Assembly: GCF_048269565.1 (NCBI RefSeq)
Contig: NZ_JBLXIK010000006.1
Span: 62,001 to 126,000 of the forward strand
Origin: Maricaulis sp048269565
Lineage (GTDB): Bacteria > Pseudomonadota > Alphaproteobacteria > Caulobacterales > Maricaulaceae
Direction: 5' to 3'
DNA: 64,000 nucleotides
Within the stretch, counting starts at the first letter, position 1, and each line of letters starts with the position of its first letter. A program made the position numbers and the translations under genes. Under the pieces are notes generated by a model. That model ran no database searches. It saw only the letters and a program-made list of their open reading frames with translations, and was not told the DNA's origin. Shown here piece after piece: positions 61,273-64,000 of the stretch.

Positions 61273-63936
61273 ATGATGAGGCATTTGCTCGGGGCGTTTT
61301 TTGGCCTGGTTCTGCTGTCGGCGCCGGTGATGGCGCAGTCTTCGCCACTGACAGGGCGCTATGATCCGGCGATCCCCACCGCGCAAACCGCCCTCGGTCA
61401 TGAATTCGGGGCGGAAATCACGCCGCCCGACCGGGCCATTGCCTATCTGCACGCCCTGCAGGCCGCAGCCCCCGACCGTGTTCGTGTTGTCGAGTATGCG
61501 ACCAGCTGGGAAGGCCGCACGCTCGCCTATGCCATCATCGCCAATGCAGACACCATGCAGCGCCTCGACGCCATCCAGGCCGATCTGCAGCGACTGGCCG
61601 ACCCCCGCGGTCTTGATGCTGATGCCCGCGATCGCCTGATCGCCTCTACCCCGGCGGTTGTCTGGCTGTCCTATGGCGTCCATGGCGACGAGATTTCCTC
61701 GACCGATGCCGGTCTGCGCACGGCCTATCATCTGCTTGCCTCGCGCAATGATGCCGGTGTCGACCGGATCCTCGACCAGACCATCATCATTATTGATCCG
61801 GTCCAGAATCCCGATGGCCGTGCCCGCTTCCTCAACAGTTTCACCGCCGCGCGCGGTCTGCGCCCGGACGAGAACCGCTTCACGGCCGAGCATGACCAGC
61901 CCTGGCCGGGCGGGCGCGTCAATCACTATCTGTTCGACATGAATCGCGACTGGTTCGCCATGACCCAGCCGGAGACCCGGGGCCGGGTCGCGGCGATGCT
62001 GGACTGGCGTCCGGTGGTGGTGGTCGATGCGCACGAGATGGGCGGCGACAGCAGCTATTTCTTCGCGCCCTCCGCCGAGCCCTTCAACCCCAATGTGGTG
62101 CAGAGCCAGCGCGACGCCCAGGATCTGATCGGCCGCAATCACGCCCGCTGGTTCGACCGTCTGGGCTATGACTATTTCACGCGCGAAGTCTTTGACGCCT
62201 TCTATCCCGGCTATGGCGACATGTGGCCGACGCTGCAGGGCGCGGTAGCGATGACCTATGAGCAGGCCTCGGCCCGCGGCCTGGTCTGGCGCCGGCGTGA
62301 TGCCTCGCTGCTGAGCTATGGCGACGCCGTCGAGCATCACTATGTCGCCAGCCTGTCGACCGCCGAGGTCGTGGCCGCCAATCGCGAACGCTTCGTGCGC
62401 GATTTCGCTGAATTCCGGGCCTCGGCCGCCAATGATACCAGCGGGCCACAGTCGGTTCTGCTTGACCTTGGCAGCAATCGCTGGGGCGCCGAGCGTCTGG
62501 CGCGCAGCCTGGTCGCGCAGGGGATCGAGGTCGGGCGCGTCGACGGGCCGGTGTCTGCCTGCGGGGCCCGCTTTGCCGATGGCGCCTTCGAGGTCCGGTT
62601 CAACCAGCCTGCCGGACGGCTGGCGCGCACCCTGCTCGAGGACACCACCGAGCTGCCTGCCGATTTCATGCGCGAACAGGAAAGCCGACGCGCCCGCGGG
62701 CTCGGGGCCGAGCTCTATGATGTGACGGCCTGGTCGCTGCCACTGATGCACAATGTTCACGCCGTCAGCTGCAGCCGGTCTGCGGGCCTGGCGAGCGAGG
62801 CCGTGGCGGCCGATGATGCCATCGCCTCGTCGGGCTCGAATGACGGTGCCGCCTGGGGCTATGCCATCGCCTGGGAGGATGCCGGCCAGGCCCGTCTCGT
62901 TGCCGCGCTTGTTGCCGCCGGCGTGCCGGCGCGGACCAGCGATGTCGCCTTCCGCATCGGCGATCGCACCTTCCCGCGGGGCAGCGTGGTCGTGCCGCGC
63001 CATGGTGCTCCGGCCAATCTCGACAGCCTGATCTCCCGCCTCGGCAGCGAGATCGGTGCGAGCTATGTCGGACTGGACTCCAGCTGGGTTGATGAGGGAC
63101 CCAATCCGGGGTCGGAGAATTTCATGGACGTGCCGGCGCCGCGCATCGCCATGCTCTGGGATGACGGTACCGACGCCAACTCGGCTGGCCCGACGCGCTA
63201 TGTGCTCGAACAGCGCTATGGCATCCCGGTCAGTGTAATCCGTGCTGCAAGCCTGGGCCGGGCCGACCTGTCGCTGTTCGATGTCCTGATCCTGCCGGAA
63301 CAGGGCCGTAGCGGCTATTCCAGCGTTCTTGGCAGCAGCGGGTCGGCGCAATTGACGCGTTTCGTCCGCGCCGGCGGTGTGCTGGTCGGTCTGGGTGATG
63401 CGACACGATGGATGGCCGATCCGGACGTGGCCCTGGTGCCGGCGCGGCGCGAGCGGGCAGCCGATACGGCCCGTCCCGCTGCCGTTCAGGACGAGGCCGT
63501 GGTCGATGCGGTGGTGCTGGCTTCGGCCGACGAGCTTGATGCGGTCCAGGCCGAGCAGGGGGCGATGCCGGCCTATTCGCCCGGCGCCCTGCTGCATGTC
63601 GAAGCCAATCCCGATGCCTGGATGTCGGCCGGTTATAGCGGTGGTGCCGCGGTTCTGGTGACCGGCTCGGACATTTACGCGCCCATCAGCCGCGATGAAG
63701 CCGATACCGCGATGCGGTTCGCCGGACCGGATACCCTGGTCGCGGGCGGCTATATGTGGGCCGAGTCCGCGGCCCAGATCGCCTTCAAGCCCTTCCTGAT
63801 CTCCAATTCAATGGGAGCCGGTCAGGTGATCGCCTTTACCCAGGCGCCGACGACGCGGGCCTATCTGGAAGGTCTCGACCTGCTCTTGCTCAACGCCGTC
63901 CTGCTCGGACCGGCGCATAGCCGCGGCATGCGCTGA
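61273..63936 (+). CDS. Large M14-family zinc carboxypeptidase
   Basis: The 887-residue protein has a signal peptide ending near VMAQS and an M14 domain (about 30-400). Zinc-ligand motif HGDE (near 142), an Asn/Arg segment FDMNRDWFAMTQPETRG and the third ligand His in DAHEMGGDSSYFF are visible. A long C-terminal region contains a GATase-like fold (IAMLWDDGTDANSAGPTRYVLEQ, near 625) and ends in a beta domain. Such proteins are secreted or periplasmic peptidases of marine bacteria. ATG 61273 or 61276 are both possible; GGGG lies just upstream. Confidence 0.85.
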   Translation: MMRHLLGAFFGLVLLSAPVMAQSSPLTGRYDPAIPTAQTALGHEFGAEITPPDRAIAYLHALQAAAPDRVRVVEYATSWEGRTLAYAIIANADTMQRLDAIQADLQRLADPRGLDADARDRLIASTPAVVWLSYGVHGDEISSTDAGLRTAYHLLASRNDAGVDRILDQTIIIIDPVQNPDGRARFLNSFTAARGLRPDENRFTAEHDQPWPGGRVNHYLFDMNRDWFAMTQPETRGRVAAMLDWRPVVVVDAHEMGGDSSYFFAPSAEPFNPNVVQSQRDAQDLIGRNHARWFDRLGYDYFTREVFDAFYPGYGDMWPTLQGAVAMTYEQASARGLVWRRRDASLLSYGDAVEHHYVASLSTAEVVAANRERFVRDFAEFRASAANDTSGPQSVLLDLGSNRWGAERLARSLVAQGIEVGRVDGPVSACGARFADGAFEVRFNQPAGRLARTLLEDTTELPADFMREQESRRARGLGAELYDVTAWSLPLMHNVHAVSCSRSAGLASEAVAADDAIASSGSNDGAAWGYAIAWEDAGQARLVAALVAAGVPARTSDVAFRIGDRTFPRGSVVVPRHGAPANLDSLISRLGSEIGASYVGLDSSWVDEGPNPGSENFMDVPAPRIAMLWDDGTDANSAGPTRYVLEQRYGIPVSVIRAASLGRADLSLFDVLILPEQGRSGYSSVLGSSGSAQLTRFVRAGGVLVGLGDATRWMADPDVALVPARRERAADTARPAAVQDEAVVDAVVLASADELDAVQAEQGAMPAYSPGALLHVEANPDAWMSAGYSGGAAVLVTGSDIYAPISRDEADTAMRFAGPDTLVAGGYMWAESAAQIAFKPFLISNSMGAGQVIAFTQAPTTRAYLEGLDLLLLNAVLLGPAHSRGMR

Positions 63937-63944
63937 GGACTGCT

Positions 63945-63969
63945 GATCGAGGGCTATTCGCCCTCGATC
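63945..63969. terminator. Bidirectional hairpin between convergent genes
   Basis: GATCGAGGGC-TATTC-GCCCTCGATC is a perfect 10-bp stem 8 nt after the M14 stop. It contains the stop codon of the minus-strand gene. It is well placed to end transcription from both sides, although no T-tract follows. Confidence 0.65.
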
Positions 63970-64000
63970 TCGACCCGTTCGGCTTCCAGTTCGAGCCAGC
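63954..64000 (-). CDS. 3' end of an unidentified gene
   Basis: A minus-strand frame enters from the right edge and stops (TAG) at 63956-63954, giving the C-terminal residues WLELEAERVEIEGE. The acidic helical end is too short to assign a family. The convergent position and hairpin at its stop support it being real. Confidence 0.45.
   Translation of the reverse strand, partial: WLELEAERVEIEGE

Overview
The window is GC-rich, almost fully coding DNA from a Gram-negative alphaproteobacterium. It most resembles the marine prosthecate lineage (Maricaulis, Oceanicaulis and other Caulobacterales relatives). Supporting signs are a TonB-receptor-rich cell envelope, a secreted UrcA-type protein, TamA/TamB, a complete gspC-N type II secretion operon beside an ElpS-like lipoprotein (an arrangement known from Caulobacter), and many ATGA/TGATG stop-start overlaps. 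I see no rRNA, tRNA, CRISPR array, insertion sequence or prophage.

Layout. 1-3300: two Sel1-repeat proteins, then two exported proteins, the second with a tail-fibre-like beta region. 3386-4405: UrcA protein with an odd 9-nt tandem repeat in its leader, then a 670-bp gene-free stretch holding a DnaA box and a Pho-box-like site. 4406-21681: an ElpS-like lipoprotein with a large internal duplication, a TonB-dependent receptor, then a twelve-gene type II secretion operon (gspC-gspN) ending in an uncharacterised lipoprotein. Both transcription units carry PhoB-like direct repeats upstream. 21785-23087: ArsR-type regulator and a dienoyl-CoA isomerase-like crotonase. 23098-28865 (minus): operon of GST, sulfatase, DsbA/HCCA-like protein, metallo-beta-lactamase-fold hydrolase and membrane-anchored formylglycine-generating enzyme. 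28982-31753: DUF4345-like protein, TetR regulator and a second sulfatase. 31939-35466: presumed zinc-uptake operon (CxxC protein, outer-membrane barrel, metal-binding protein, permease) with no ATPase. 35518-36713 (minus): aspartoacylase-like hydrolase preceded by a tiny cysteine-containing ORF. 36864-42043: TetR regulator divergent from an RND efflux pair. 42169-43982: SDR plus alpha/beta hydrolase. 44008-48568 (minus): MscS channel, ZntB-like transporter, L,D-transpeptidase and M15 peptidase with EF-hand-like loops. 48690-54460 (minus): TamA-TamB. 54662-55501: DUF3108-like exported protein. 55772-61025: a TIR-TM-TPR protein, an unknown 202-aa protein and a class III nucleotide cyclase with an ASK-type TRAF-binding (TPR-S) N-terminus, facing a convergent CRP-like regulator. 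61273-63936: M14 peptidase. 63954-64000: 3' end of an unidentified minus-strand gene.

How it fits together. The first half builds and probably loads a phosphate-responsive secretion route: lipoprotein, receptor and secreton. The middle is a sulfate-ester hydrolysis and maturation cluster next to metal uptake and drug efflux. The last third handles envelope maintenance (TAM, peptidoglycan trimming, mechanosensing) and then carries the most unusual element, a TIR / TPR-S-cyclase / CRP group. It looks like a nucleotide-signalling or defence module whose cyclase lacks the residues that normally select adenine or guanine.
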